A DNA stretch of 15,529 nucleotides from positions 1-15,529 of the forward strand of contig CANQPR010000022.1 in assembly GCA_947625715.1 (NCBI GenBank), in the 5' to 3' direction. Below the pieces are notes generated by a model. It ran no database searches. It worked only from the letters and a program-made list of their open reading frames with translations, and was not told the origin of the DNA. The translations under genes were made by a program, and so were the position numbers. Positions 1-6,975 of this stretch are shown here, piece after piece; position 1 is the stretch's first letter, and each line of letters opens with the position of its first letter. The DNA comes from an uncultured Bacilli bacterium. Its GTDB lineage: Bacteria; Bacillota_I; Bacilli_A; RF39; UBA660.

Positions 1-25
1 CAATTATTATTGTTTTCTTTTTCAT
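1..25 (-). CDS. Start of an exported or membrane protein, cut off by the window edge
   Basis: Only eight codons are visible, reading MKKKTIII. They begin at an ATG whose first base is 25 and run off the left edge. A good ribosome binding site (AGAGGTG, 33-39) lies 7 bases upstream, and a complete promoter lies upstream of that (46-76). The basic start followed by an isoleucine run looks like the beginning of a signal peptide or membrane anchor. The adhesin gene upstream ends in its own terminator, so this gene is probably transcribed alone from the poly-G promoter. Function cannot be told; a second cell-surface protein is inferred from the matching promoter design. Confidence 0.6.
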
Positions 26-32
26 ATGTTAA

Positions 33-39
33 CACCTCT
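33..39 (-). promoter_or_regulatory. Ribosome binding site of the left-edge gene
   Basis: AGAGGTG on the minus strand, 7 bases before the ATG at 25-23. This site is the main reason for accepting the truncated reading frame as a real gene. Confidence 0.7.
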
Positions 40-45
40 AGTATT

Positions 46-76
46 ATTTTATAATAATACCCCCCCCCCGTGTCAA
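46..76 (-). promoter_or_regulatory. Promoter with a G10 tract in the -35/-10 spacer (left-edge gene)
   Basis: On the minus strand a perfect -35 box TTGACA (71-76) is followed by C and ten G (60-69). Two -10 candidates overlap: TATAAA at 48-53 (spacer 17) and TAAAAT at 46-51 (spacer 19). The G run therefore makes up over half of the spacer. Gain or loss of a G would change the spacing and hence promoter strength, as in known phase-variable promoters with homopolymer spacers. The tract is conspicuous because the surroundings are almost pure A/T. Confidence 0.75.
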
Positions 77-80
77 CGGT

Positions 81-270
81 GAAGCTGCTGAAAAAGTCCA
101 AAAATTTTAAAAAATGAAAAATTTGATTTTTTTAATTCCCACTTTGATGCTCAAAATAGCATAATTTTTAATAATTGCTCCCACTTTTGGCACATATTTA
201 GTCAAAAATTGGGATTTGATTTTTTCGTGATTTTAATTTTACACAAAATGTATACTTTTTCAGTAGCCTC
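81..270. repeat. Imperfect inverted repeat in the adhesin/left-gene intergenic region
   Basis: The arms at 81-97 (GAAGCTGCTGAAAAAGT) and 254-270 are inverted copies matching at 15 of 17 positions, about 156 bases apart. The gap between genes (26-328) contains this repeat, the poly-G promoter at its left end and the adhesin terminator at its right end. The interior is A/T-rich with short direct echoes such as ATTTGATTTTTT (121-, 213-) and CCCACTTT (138-, 180-). I see no reading frame or RNA gene in it. It could be the remains of a small non-coding element or the arms of a long hairpin. Confidence 0.45.
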
Positions 271-283
271 GTCAATGTTTCCA

Positions 284-323
284 ATAAAAAAACTGTTAAT
301 TTTTTTTATTTTTTAACAGTTTT
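284..323 (-). terminator. Intrinsic terminator of the giant surface protein gene
   Basis: An 11-bp A/T-rich stem (AAAACTGTTAA, 289-299, with 313-323) around a 13-base loop starts 6 bases after the stop codon. It is followed on the minus strand by a run of seven T. It separates the adhesin transcript from the left-edge gene. Confidence 0.75.
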
Positions 324-328
324 CAATA

Positions 329-3300
329 CTAATTTTTTTTACTACTAATATTTTTTACAGCTGTTTTAATACTTATACCTATACCAGCAATTGCCATAAT
401 TGCAAAAGCAATATAGTTTTTAATATAATCACCTGTTTGTGGATTACCAGTATTATCATTATTTTCAAATTCTTCATCTTCAATAGCTTTATCTTCAAAG
501 ACTGTCTTTAATGTTGTATCTTCTGTAAATGCTATATTAGTACCAATAATTTCATCAGTAACATCATACATAAAGCCTACAAAGACTTTTCCTTCTTCTG
601 GAGTCATTAAAGCTTCTAAACGTTTTTTATCTTCTCCAGTTAAATCATCTAAACTATGACCTTCTTCTAAAATAAATTCTTCACCATCAATTGTTACTTT
701 TATTTTATATAAAGCTTTGATAGTTGTATTTTCATAGAATTTAGTATTAACTTCTACCGTTTCACCATATTGATTTGCAAAACGAGAGAATGTTTTATTT
801 TTATCAACAATTGAGTTTAATAATTCTTTAGCATCTTCATTGGTTGCTGATAAATCATCACCTTCTAAAAGAATATAAGTTTTCACATCACCATTTTCAT
901 CTATTAAAGTTACGGTAATATTATAGATAACATTAATTGTAGTATGATGATTAAATACTTCCTCTAAAGTTATTTCTTCTCCATTTTCAAGAGTAAACAT
1001 TTTAAAGGTTTTATTACCAGGATTTTTAATTTGTTCTAAAGCTTCATTACCTATATCTTTTAAAGATTGTCCTTCATCAATAACATAATCTTTGCCATTT
1101 ATTTTTAAAGTAACTGTATATTTTGGGGTAATTGTTATATCAGAAGTTATATTAGTCTTTTCTTCATCAATCACTTCATTTTTATCAGAAACAAAGTTTT
1201 TAAATGTTTTACCTTCAACATTTTTTAATTTTGCTAGTTCATCTTTTGCAGATTTAATTAAATCATTTAAAGCTTTGCCTTCTTCTAAAATATATTCTTG
1301 GCCATTAATAATTACTTTGATATTAAATTTAGCAAATACTTCTATATTATCATTTATAGCTTCTTCTTCACTGATAGTTTTTCCATCTTTATCAGTTAAT
1401 CTTGCAAATCTTTCAGTTGGTTGTTTTAAGGCTTCTAATTTTTCTTTAGCTTCGTTATTATTGTCAGCTAAATCTTTTAAAGTCTTTCCTTCTTCTAAAG
1501 TGTAATCATTGCCATTTATTCTGACATTTACATTATATTTAACCGTTAATGTTTTGTCGGTAGTAATTGGTGTTGATTCATCGAATGTTACATCACCAGA
1601 TTCAACAAATCTTGCAAAACTACGATTATCTTTTTCTTTTAAGCCATCAAAAGTATTACTATCATCCCAATTATAATCAGTTAATTTTTGATTTTCATCT
1701 AATTCAATTTCTTTTGTAACTTTTGCTCCAACTATTTTAACTCTTACAACATAAATAGGTTTTATTGTAATGTCATTATTTATTGAGGTTGTTTTTTCTA
1801 TTGTTTCATCTTGGTTTGTATTATTTACAAAACGACCAAAATGTTTACCATCTAAATCTTTTTCTATTGCTTCAATAGCCGTTTTAGCATCGCCATTCTC
1901 ACTCATTAAATCTTCTAAGGTTTTGCCTTCTTCTAAATTATAAGATTGTCCACTAATGGTTACTTTGATATTGAATTTGGCAAATATTTCTATATTATCA
2001 TTGATAGCTGTTTCATCTTCTACTATTGTCTTTCCATCTTTATCTGTTAATCTTGAAAAATTATCTTTAGCAGTTTTAATATTTTCAAGGTCAGTTATAG
2101 CATTTGGTTGTTTAACATCACTAGTTAAATCACTTAAAGTCTTTCCTTCTTCTAAAGTGTAATCATTGCCATTTATTCTGACATTTACATTATATTTAAC
2201 AGTTAATGTTTTGTCGGTAGTTATAGAAGTAGTTTCATCGAAAGTTATATCACCATCTTCAACAAATCTTGCAAAAGTACGATTGTCTTTTTCTTTTAAG
2301 CCATCAAAAGTATCACTGTTACTCCAATTATAATCAGTTAAGTTTTGATTTTCATCCAATTCAATGTCTTTGGTAACTTTTGCACCTACTATTTTAACTT
2401 TTACAACATATACTGGTTTTATTTCTAAATCAGTTGTAAGTGATTTTTCTTCTTCTATTAAATTACCATCACCATCTGTAAAACGTCCAAAATGTTTATT
2501 AGGTACTGTTTTTAATTCATTTAATTTTTCTTTAGCTTCACTATTATTATCAGCTAAATCTTTTAAAGTTTTTCCTTCTTCTAAATCATAAGCTTTACCA
2601 CTAATAGTTACTTTGATATTGAATTTAGCAAATAACTCAATATTGTCATTTATTGCTTCTTCTTCAGTAACAGTTTTTCCATCTTTATCTGTTAATCTTG
2701 CAAATCTTTCAGCTGGTTGTTTTAAAGCTTCTAATTTTTCTTTGGCTTCACTACTTAATCCGCTTAGATTTTTACCTTCTTCTAAATTATAAGTATTTTC
2801 ATTTATTTTAACACTTACGTTATATTTTACTGTTAATGTTTTATCGGTAGTAATAGGTGTTTTTTCATCGAATGTTACATCACCATCTTCAACAAATCTT
2901 GCAAAAGTACGATTATCTTTTTCTTTTAAGCCATCAAAAGAATTACTATCAGTCCAATTATAATCAGTTAAGTTTTGATTTTCATCCAATTCTATATCTT
3001 TGGTAACTTTTGCTCCTACTATTTTAACTTTTACAACATATATAGGTTTTATTGTTATATTATCATTTATTGGTGTTGTTTTTTCTATTGTTTCATCTTG
3101 TTTGGCTTCATTTACAAAACGACCAAAATGTTTATTATCTAAATCTTTTTCTAAGGCTTCAATAGCTGTTTTAGCATTATTATTCTCTTTCATTAAATCT
3201 TCTAAAGTTTTACCTTCTTCTAAATCAAAGGATTGTCTACTTACTGTAACTTGTAAATTAAATTTAGGATATATAGATGTATTTTCGTGTACTTCTTGTT

Positions 3301-5377
3301 CATCATCAAAAGTTTGCTCTACATCATTTTCTTTAGTAACCCATCGTGAAAATGTACGGCCTACTTTATTTTTGGCATTAGCTACTTTACTTTCAGTATC
3401 ATCATACTCTGATAGTTTTTCACCTTCTGCAAATTCAATTATATCACAGGTTCCATCAGCTTTATTAATTGTTATTTCTACGTTATATTTTGCCTCTACA
3501 GAAGTATTTTGCTCTATAGCATCTTCTTCACCAATTGTAAAACCAACAAATTTTTTATTAGTAACGCCTTTTAAACTTTCAATATCATTTTTAGCACTCT
3601 CATCTTGTGTAGCTAAATCTTGTAAATTTTTACCTGCTTCTAAAGTATACACATGCCCATTAATTGTAACGTTTACATTATATATAGCATTAAGAGTTAA
3701 GTCTGAATCAATTATAGAATCATATGTATATTCTTTATCTTCTTCATCTTTAAATTTTTCCGTAAATTGTTTATTTTCGCCTTTAAGAGATTCTTTTAAA
3801 GCTTCAAAATTTTGTAAATCGCTTAAGCTTTTACCTTTTTCTACTTTATATTCAGTTTCTCCACCATTGGCTTTTATTTTAACTTTAACAGTTTCTTTTA
3901 TTTCTAGTTCCATATCTTCATCGATTGATGTGTCATCATCAACTGTTGTATCAGTACCTTTTTTTACAAATCGCGAAAAATTATCTCGACTTTTAATTTC
4001 ACTTATTTTTGTTTTATCATTATTTTCACTATCACTATCTATGTCTTTAAAAGTTTTTCCTTCTTCTACAACATATTTCACACCGTCAATTGTAACTTCA
4101 TATAATTTTACTTTTTTTGGATAAAAATCAACATTAGCAGTTATAGTTTCCTCTTTTGGATGCGTAGTTTCTTTATCTGTATACCAGCCTGTTAAACGAT
4201 ATCTTGGATTACTTAAAGCTTTTATAGCATTTTCAACTTCACTCATTTGGGTTTTTACATTTTCAGTTGCACTTGATTTCTCATATGTTTTAATTGTTGC
4301 ATTTCCTTCATCATCATATACACCAACAACATAATAAGCATCACTAGTATTATATTTTCTACTTATGTCACCATTACTTTTGTTAGTTAATATAACACCT
4401 TTTTCTAAATTTATGGTATTAGTCATATTAGTTCCAAAGTGAAAGAAGTGAGTTGTGGAATCAATAGCAGAATTATCACTAATTTTTGTACCATCTTTAA
4501 TATTAATATTTACATTTGAACTATCAGCTCCCCCATCAGCTGATGAAAAGAATCTAATAATATCAGCAAGTTTTGGTCCAGAACTACCTTCATTAATAGT
4601 ATTTGATAAAATACTTTCACGGTTTGAATTTTTTGATTTACCAATGTTTACTTCTAAACCATTTTGGCCACTAATTAATAAAGAGGCATCAGCATGGTCT
4701 TTACTTTCTCCATATAAACTTGAACCCCAAATATTAACGGCATTTCCTTCAAAAGTTTTTTCAGCATTACCTAAAGCAAGTCCGTATTGTCCACTTATTA
4801 AACTATTATTAATATTTACTGTTACGTGTGAGCCACCTACTCTAATTCCTTCATAAAAACCATAAATATTACTATTATTAATATTTAAAATTGAACCATC
4901 TAGGTTAGAACTTTCAGCATTACCAGAAAAATCGATAACTCTATAACTTAATTCATCTAATGTTGACCCCGCATTAGAAACTTGCATATTATCAATTGTT
5001 AATTGAACAGGTGATTCTACTAAAACATGACTATGATTATTATGCTGAACATCAAGTCTAAAAGAAATTCTAATATTTTTTATATTGACAACGGTTTGAG
5101 CATCTGTACCTGTTATTTTAAATTGCCCAATAAAACTAGATAGTCCTGCAGCACCTTCAATAGTAACACTTCTGTTAATCTCAAAAATATCACTGGTAGT
5201 AGCTCCAATATTACTAGCTAATGGAATAACGCTACACTCGGGTTTTAATAAATTATCATGTAAACTTTGAACATTTGTTGCTTTACATGGGTCTTCTTCT
5301 GCCATTACAGTATTGATATTAAAAACACCATATAAACCAACAAATAATGTCACCAAAAATATTCCTAATTTTTTCAT
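329..5377 (-). CDS. Giant repeat-bearing cell-wall surface protein (putative adhesin), NPQTG sorting signal
   Basis: The product has 1682 residues. Residues 1-26 are a classic signal peptide (MKKLGIFLV..., cleavage likely after VMA). Residues about 50-345 are Asn/Ser-rich short strands with recurring VNI/LNI-type motifs, resembling a right-handed beta-helix. One divergent repeat containing GWYTD (about 350-425) is followed by 17 tandem modules of 65-75 residues up to about 1632. A typical module runs V-x-I-x-G-x-x-Y-x-LEEGKTL ... RFxR(F/L) ... I-x-x-x-(I/L)-x-x-(K/P)-(F/Y). These resemble InlB B-repeat/Listeria-Bacteroides-type modules in layout; the family link is inferred. The C-terminus carries NPQTG (1645-1649), a hydrophobic stretch and a Lys-rich tail, so sortase anchoring to the wall is likely, although no sortase gene is in view. 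The ATG has a good binding site (AGAGGAG). The gene sits directly after nusG but has its own promoter and terminator. A role in adhesion is inferred from architecture. Confidence 0.88.
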   Translation of the reverse strand: MKKLGIFLVTLFVGLYGVFNINTVMAEEDPCKATNVQSLHDNLLKPECSVIPLASNIGATTSDIFEINRSVTIEGAAGLSSFIGQFKITGTDAQTVVNIKNIRISFRLDVQHNNHSHVLVESPVQLTIDNMQVSNAGSTLDELSYRVIDFSGNAESSNLDGSILNINNSNIYGFYEGIRVGGSHVTVNINNSLISGQYGLALGNAEKTFEGNAVNIWGSSLYGESKDHADASLLISGQNGLEVNIGKSKNSNRESILSNTINEGSSGPKLADIIRFFSSADGGADSSNVNINIKDGTKISDNSAIDSTTHFFHFGTNMTNTINLEKGVILTNKSNGDISRKYNTSDAYYVVGVYDDEGNATIKTYEKSSATENVKTQMSEVENAIKALSNPRYRLTGWYTDKETTHPKEETITANVDFYPKKVKLYEVTIDGVKYVVEEGKTFKDIDSDSENNDKTKISEIKSRDNFSRFVKKGTDTTVDDDTSIDEDMELEIKETVKVKIKANGGETEYKVEKGKSLSDLQNFEALKESLKGENKQFTEKFKDEEDKEYTYDSIIDSDLTLNAIYNVNVTINGHVYTLEAGKNLQDLATQDESAKNDIESLKGVTNKKFVGFTIGEEDAIEQNTSVEAKYNVEITINKADGTCDIIEFAEGEKLSEYDDTESKVANAKNKVGRTFSRWVTKENDVEQTFDDEQEVHENTSIYPKFNLQVTVSRQSFDLEEGKTLEDLMKENNNAKTAIEALEKDLDNKHFGRFVNEAKQDETIEKTTPINDNITIKPIYVVKVKIVGAKVTKDIELDENQNLTDYNWTDSNSFDGLKEKDNRTFARFVEDGDVTFDEKTPITTDKTLTVKYNVSVKINENTYNLEEGKNLSGLSSEAKEKLEALKQPAERFARLTDKDGKTVTEEEAINDNIELFAKFNIKVTISGKAYDLEEGKTLKDLADNNSEAKEKLNELKTVPNKHFGRFTDGDGNLIEEEKSLTTDLEIKPVYVVKVKIVGAKVTKDIELDENQNLTDYNWSNSDTFDGLKEKDNRTFARFVEDGDITFDETTSITTDKTLTVKYNVNVRINGNDYTLEEGKTLSDLTSDVKQPNAITDLENIKTAKDNFSRLTDKDGKTIVEDETAINDNIEIFAKFNIKVTISGQSYNLEEGKTLEDLMSENGDAKTAIEAIEKDLDGKHFGRFVNNTNQDETIEKTTSINNDITIKPIYVVRVKIVGAKVTKEIELDENQKLTDYNWDDSNTFDGLKEKDNRSFARFVESGDVTFDESTPITTDKTLTVKYNVNVRINGNDYTLEEGKTLKDLADNNNEAKEKLEALKQPTERFARLTDKDGKTISEEEAINDNIEVFAKFNIKVIINGQEYILEEGKALNDLIKSAKDELAKLKNVEGKTFKNFVSDKNEVIDEEKTNITSDITITPKYTVTLKINGKDYVIDEGQSLKDIGNEALEQIKNPGNKTFKMFTLENGEEITLEEVFNHHTTINVIYNITVTLIDENGDVKTYILLEGDDLSATNEDAKELLNSIVDKNKTFSRFANQYGETVEVNTKFYENTTIKALYKIKVTIDGEEFILEEGHSLDDLTGEDKKRLEALMTPEEGKVFVGFMYDVTDEIIGTNIAFTEDTTLKTVFEDKAIEDEEFENNDNTGNPQTGDYIKNYIAFAIMAIAGIGISIKTAVKNISSKKN
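1325..3259 (-). repeat. Threefold higher-order repeat inside the surface protein gene (about 645 bp per unit)
   Basis: Three consecutive units (2621-3259, 1973-2620 and 1325-1972) each encode the same ordered trio of modules: an EEGKTL...GRF module, a VGAKVTK...TDYNW module, and an EEGK...RLTDKDGKT module. Residues 707-1351 are covered. DNA similarity remains high: 1478-1563 and 2135-2220 differ at a single base, 657 bp apart. This shows duplication of a three-module block rather than of single modules, and the copies could recombine. Confidence 0.88.
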
Positions 5378-5388
5378 ACAATAAACTC

Positions 5389-5396
5389 GCTCCTCT
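5389..5396 (-). promoter_or_regulatory. Ribosome binding site of the surface protein gene
   Basis: AGAGGAGC on the minus strand lies about 11 bases before the ATG at 5377, supporting this start and the signal peptide that follows it. Confidence 0.75.
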
Positions 5397-5416
5397 TTTA
5401 ATAGTTATACATAAAC

Positions 5417-5447
5417 ATTGTATCATAATCAACCCCCCCCCCGTCAA
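5417..5447 (-). promoter_or_regulatory. Promoter with a G10 tract in the -35/-10 spacer (giant surface protein)
   Basis: On the minus strand the -35 box TTGACG (5442-5447) runs directly into a ten-G tract (5433-5442), whose first G is the last base of the box. A -10 box TACAAT (5417-5422) follows and is preceded by TGA, making an extended -10 (TGATACAAT). The spacer is 19 bases, two over the optimum; losing two G would give 17. The layout matches the promoter at 46-76. Phase or level switching by slippage is inferred. Confidence 0.78.
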
Positions 5448-5482
5448 GAAAAATCTCGGGCATTTTTCCAGAAATTTTTGCC

Positions 5483-5513
5483 AAAAAAAAAAATAAAGTT
5501 TTTACACTTTATT
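5483..5513 (-). terminator. Intrinsic terminator after nusG
   Basis: The stem AATAAAGT/ACTTTATT (5506-5513 with 5492-5499) has a 6-base loop, overlaps the nusG stop codon and leads into a run of 11 T on the minus strand. It ends the secE-nusG transcript before the poly-G promoter of the surface protein. Confidence 0.8.
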
Positions 5514-6048
5514 AATTTATTTTATTTACTTGGAAAAGTTCCACTTCAACTGAAGTTTCTTGCCCAAATAAATCTATCATAACTGTTAGACGATTATTTT
5601 CTAAGTCTATAGTATTAACTTTACCATTCATACCTTTAAATGGTCCATCAACAATTGCTACCTCATCACCAACTGCCATTTCTGATTCAATATCCATTCT
5701 ACTTAGACCCATGTTAACTAAAATTCGATCAATTTCTTGCGGTAATAAAGGTGTTGGTTTAGCTCCTTTTCCAGATGACCCAATAAACCCTGTTACCCCT
5801 GGTGTATTTCTAACTACATACCATGCTTCATCACTCATAATCATTTCAACAATAACATAACCAGGAAACATTTTTTTCTTCTTTTCTTTTTTAACTCCAT
5901 CTTTAATTTCTATTTCTGTTGTTTCAGGTACTATTACTCTAAAAATATTATCTTGAAATCCCATTGATTCAGCTCGCATCAAAAGTTTTTCTTTTACTGA
6001 TTCTTCATGTCCACTGTAAGTGTTTACTACATACCAAAGTTTTTCCAT
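5512..6048 (-). CDS. nusG: Transcription termination/antitermination factor NusG
   Basis: The product has 178 residues, normal for NusG. The NGN domain occupies about residues 1-110: it opens WYVVNTYSGHEESVKEKL and contains KMFPGYVIVEM and the NTPGVTGFIG segment, all hallmark NusG sequences. A KOW domain follows, with VGDEVAIVDGPFKGMNGKV and a C-terminal VEVELFQV strand. NusG binds RNA polymerase and modulates pausing, termination and coupling to ribosomes. Its ATG overlaps the secE stop by one base (TAATG), with a GAAGGGA binding site inside secE, so the two are translationally coupled. In most Bacilli rplK-rplA follow; here a terminator and a surface-protein gene follow instead. Confidence 0.97.
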   Translation of the reverse strand: MEKLWYVVNTYSGHEESVKEKLLMRAESMGFQDNIFRVIVPETTEIEIKDGVKKEKKKKMFPGYVIVEMIMSDEAWYVVRNTPGVTGFIGSSGKGAKPTPLLPQEIDRILVNMGLSRMDIESEMAVGDEVAIVDGPFKGMNGKVNTIDLENNRLTVMIDLFGQETSVEVELFQVNKIN

Positions 6049-6257
6049 TAAAACATTCCCTTCACTAATGATAAAGCCAAATTTAATAATTCAAAAAAAC
6101 CAATCATTAAAGCGACAATAAAAATAGTAGCCCCAGTATATTTAATAACTTCTTTTTTATTAGGAAATACTACTAATTGCATTTCTTTAATAACTTGTTT
6201 AAAATAGCTTGGCTTTTTATTCTTTTTTTTCTTTTCTTTTTTTTCTTTCTTTGCCAT
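6048..6257 (-). CDS. secE: Preprotein translocase subunit SecE
   Basis: I place the start at the ATG at 6257, giving 69 residues. It is preceded by GAGGTG (6262-6267) at a short spacing and opens MAKKEKKEKKKKNKK. A longer frame is open to 6311, but its extra 18 residues are encoded by a leader hairpin and look non-coding. The small Lys-rich cytoplasmic part is followed by the SecE amphipathic signature (VIKEMQLVVFPNKKEVIKYT), with Phe where many SecE proteins have Trp. A single membrane helix (about 43-64) comes next. SecE clamps SecY in the protein export channel. The gene directly precedes nusG, the order usual in bacteria. Confidence 0.92.
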   Translation of the reverse strand: MAKKEKKEKKKKNKKPSYFKQVIKEMQLVVFPNKKEVIKYTGATIFIVALMIGFFELLNLALSLVKGMF

Positions 6258-6261
6258 TTTG

Positions 6262-6267
6262 CACCTC
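6262..6267 (-). promoter_or_regulatory. Ribosome binding site that decides the secE start
   Basis: GAGGTG lies 4 bases before the ATG at 6257. No comparable site precedes the in-frame ATG at 6311, which falls on the likely transcription start. The shorter SecE is therefore preferred. Confidence 0.7.
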
Positions 6268-6279
6268 ATTTTTTTTCCA

Positions 6280-6301
6280 AATAAAAAACACTTACGTGTT
6301 T
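6280..6301 (-). terminator. Leader hairpin with U-tract upstream of secE (terminator or attenuator)
   Basis: The minus strand has AAACAC-GTAA-GTGTTT followed by TTTATTT: a 6-bp stem closed by a GNRA-type tetraloop and trailed by T residues. It lies 45 bases after the stop of the upstream membrane-protein gene and about 20 bases before the secE binding site. It may end the rlmB-sigH transcript. It also lies just downstream of a candidate secE promoter, where it could act as an attenuator or 5' stabiliser. The stem is short, so strength is uncertain. Confidence 0.5.
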
Positions 6302-6311
6302 CATTACTCAT

Positions 6312-6340
6312 AATTTATCATATGATTATTAAAAATGCAA
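6312..6340 (-). promoter_or_regulatory. Candidate promoter for secE-nusG
   Basis: TTGCAT (6335-6340), a 17-base spacer, then TAAATT (6312-6317) preceded by TGA as an extended -10. The match is moderate in an A/T-rich background. It is supported by position, lying between the end of the upstream gene and the leader hairpin. Confidence 0.4.
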
Positions 6341-6345
6341 GTATA

Positions 6346-6975
6346 TTATTTTATTTTTGATATTTTAAAGTCACCATCTACTTTTACTAGTGTAAAATTA
6401 AAAGTTTTATTTACACTGCAAGAGTTATCTTCTTCACATATTTTGATATTTATTGAACTTTCTATTCTATCATTAGTAGCTGTTTTTAAATTTATTTTGG
6501 TATCGGTTATTTGTAAACTTTCTAAAGCACTGTTAAAGAATAGGTTATCAAAAACGTCATGATTAGCTTTAAAATATTTAACATCATCTATGGTGTTAAT
6601 TAATTCAAAGTCTCTTGTAAATTGGGTGTATAAATCAATTGTTAAAAATTGTTGAAAATCATCTAAAAATTTATCATCTAAAACAATGTATAATTCATCA
6701 TCACTTTTTTGATAATCTTCACTAATTTCACTAATATTATAGTATTTGGCTTCTTTTAAAAAATCTAAAATACTATTTCTTTTATTTAAAACGATATTGC
6801 TTATTTCTTCTTCACTTAAATTACTATTATTAACAAATTGTTCTTCTTTTATTTCTTCGTCATCATTTAAGTATATTTTTTTACCTGTTTCACTAAATTG
6901 TAAGGTCACTTGTAAAACAATTATTAATAACAATGCAATTCCTATGGGAATAATAATTTTTAAATATTTTTTCAT
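6346..6975 (-). CDS. Membrane-anchored extracytoplasmic protein of unknown function, coupled to sigH
   Basis: The product has 209 residues. MKKYLK is followed by one strongly hydrophobic helix (about 7-26), then an acidic extracytoplasmic domain rich in Asp, Glu, Asn and Ile. There is no lipobox Cys after the helix. Two Cys near the end (CEEDNSC) could form a disulfide. The C-terminal strand pair (TFNFTLVKVDGDFKISKIK) has the look of an NTF2-like/SnoaL-type fold, but I do not recognise the family. The ATG overlaps the sigH stop (ATGA) and has a strong GGGGAGGA site, so the two proteins are made together. An anti-sigma role is tempting from position, but only six residues face the cytoplasm, which argues against direct sigma binding. 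Confidence 0.8.
   Translation of the reverse strand: MKKYLKIIIPIGIALLLIIVLQVTLQFSETGKKIYLNDDEEIKEEQFVNNSNLSEEEISNIVLNKRNSILDFLKEAKYYNISEISEDYQKSDDELYIVLDDKFLDDFQQFLTIDLYTQFTRDFELINTIDDVKYFKANHDVFDNLFFNSALESLQITDTKINLKTATNDRIESSINIKICEEDNSCSVNKTFNFTLVKVDGDFKISKIK

Noticed and set aside
3000..4124. A 374-codon open frame on the plus strand antisense to the surface protein, plus several shorter ones nearby
   Set aside because: It is the mirror of a low-complexity repeat gene: the Ser/Leu/Val-rich translation repeats in step with the real modules, with no ribosome binding site. The minus-strand product has a signal peptide, ordered modules and a sorting signal.
6258..6311. An 18-residue N-terminal extension of SecE, or a relic of rpmG
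   Set aside because: The stretch coincides with the leader hairpin and its T-run and lacks a binding site at 6311. The residues (MSNETRKCFLFGKKMRCK) do not match the zinc-ribbon or length of ribosomal protein L33.
6346..6975. Calling the sigH-linked membrane protein an anti-sigma factor
   Set aside because: Only six residues precede the membrane helix and no anti-sigma motif is visible. Genomic position alone is not enough.
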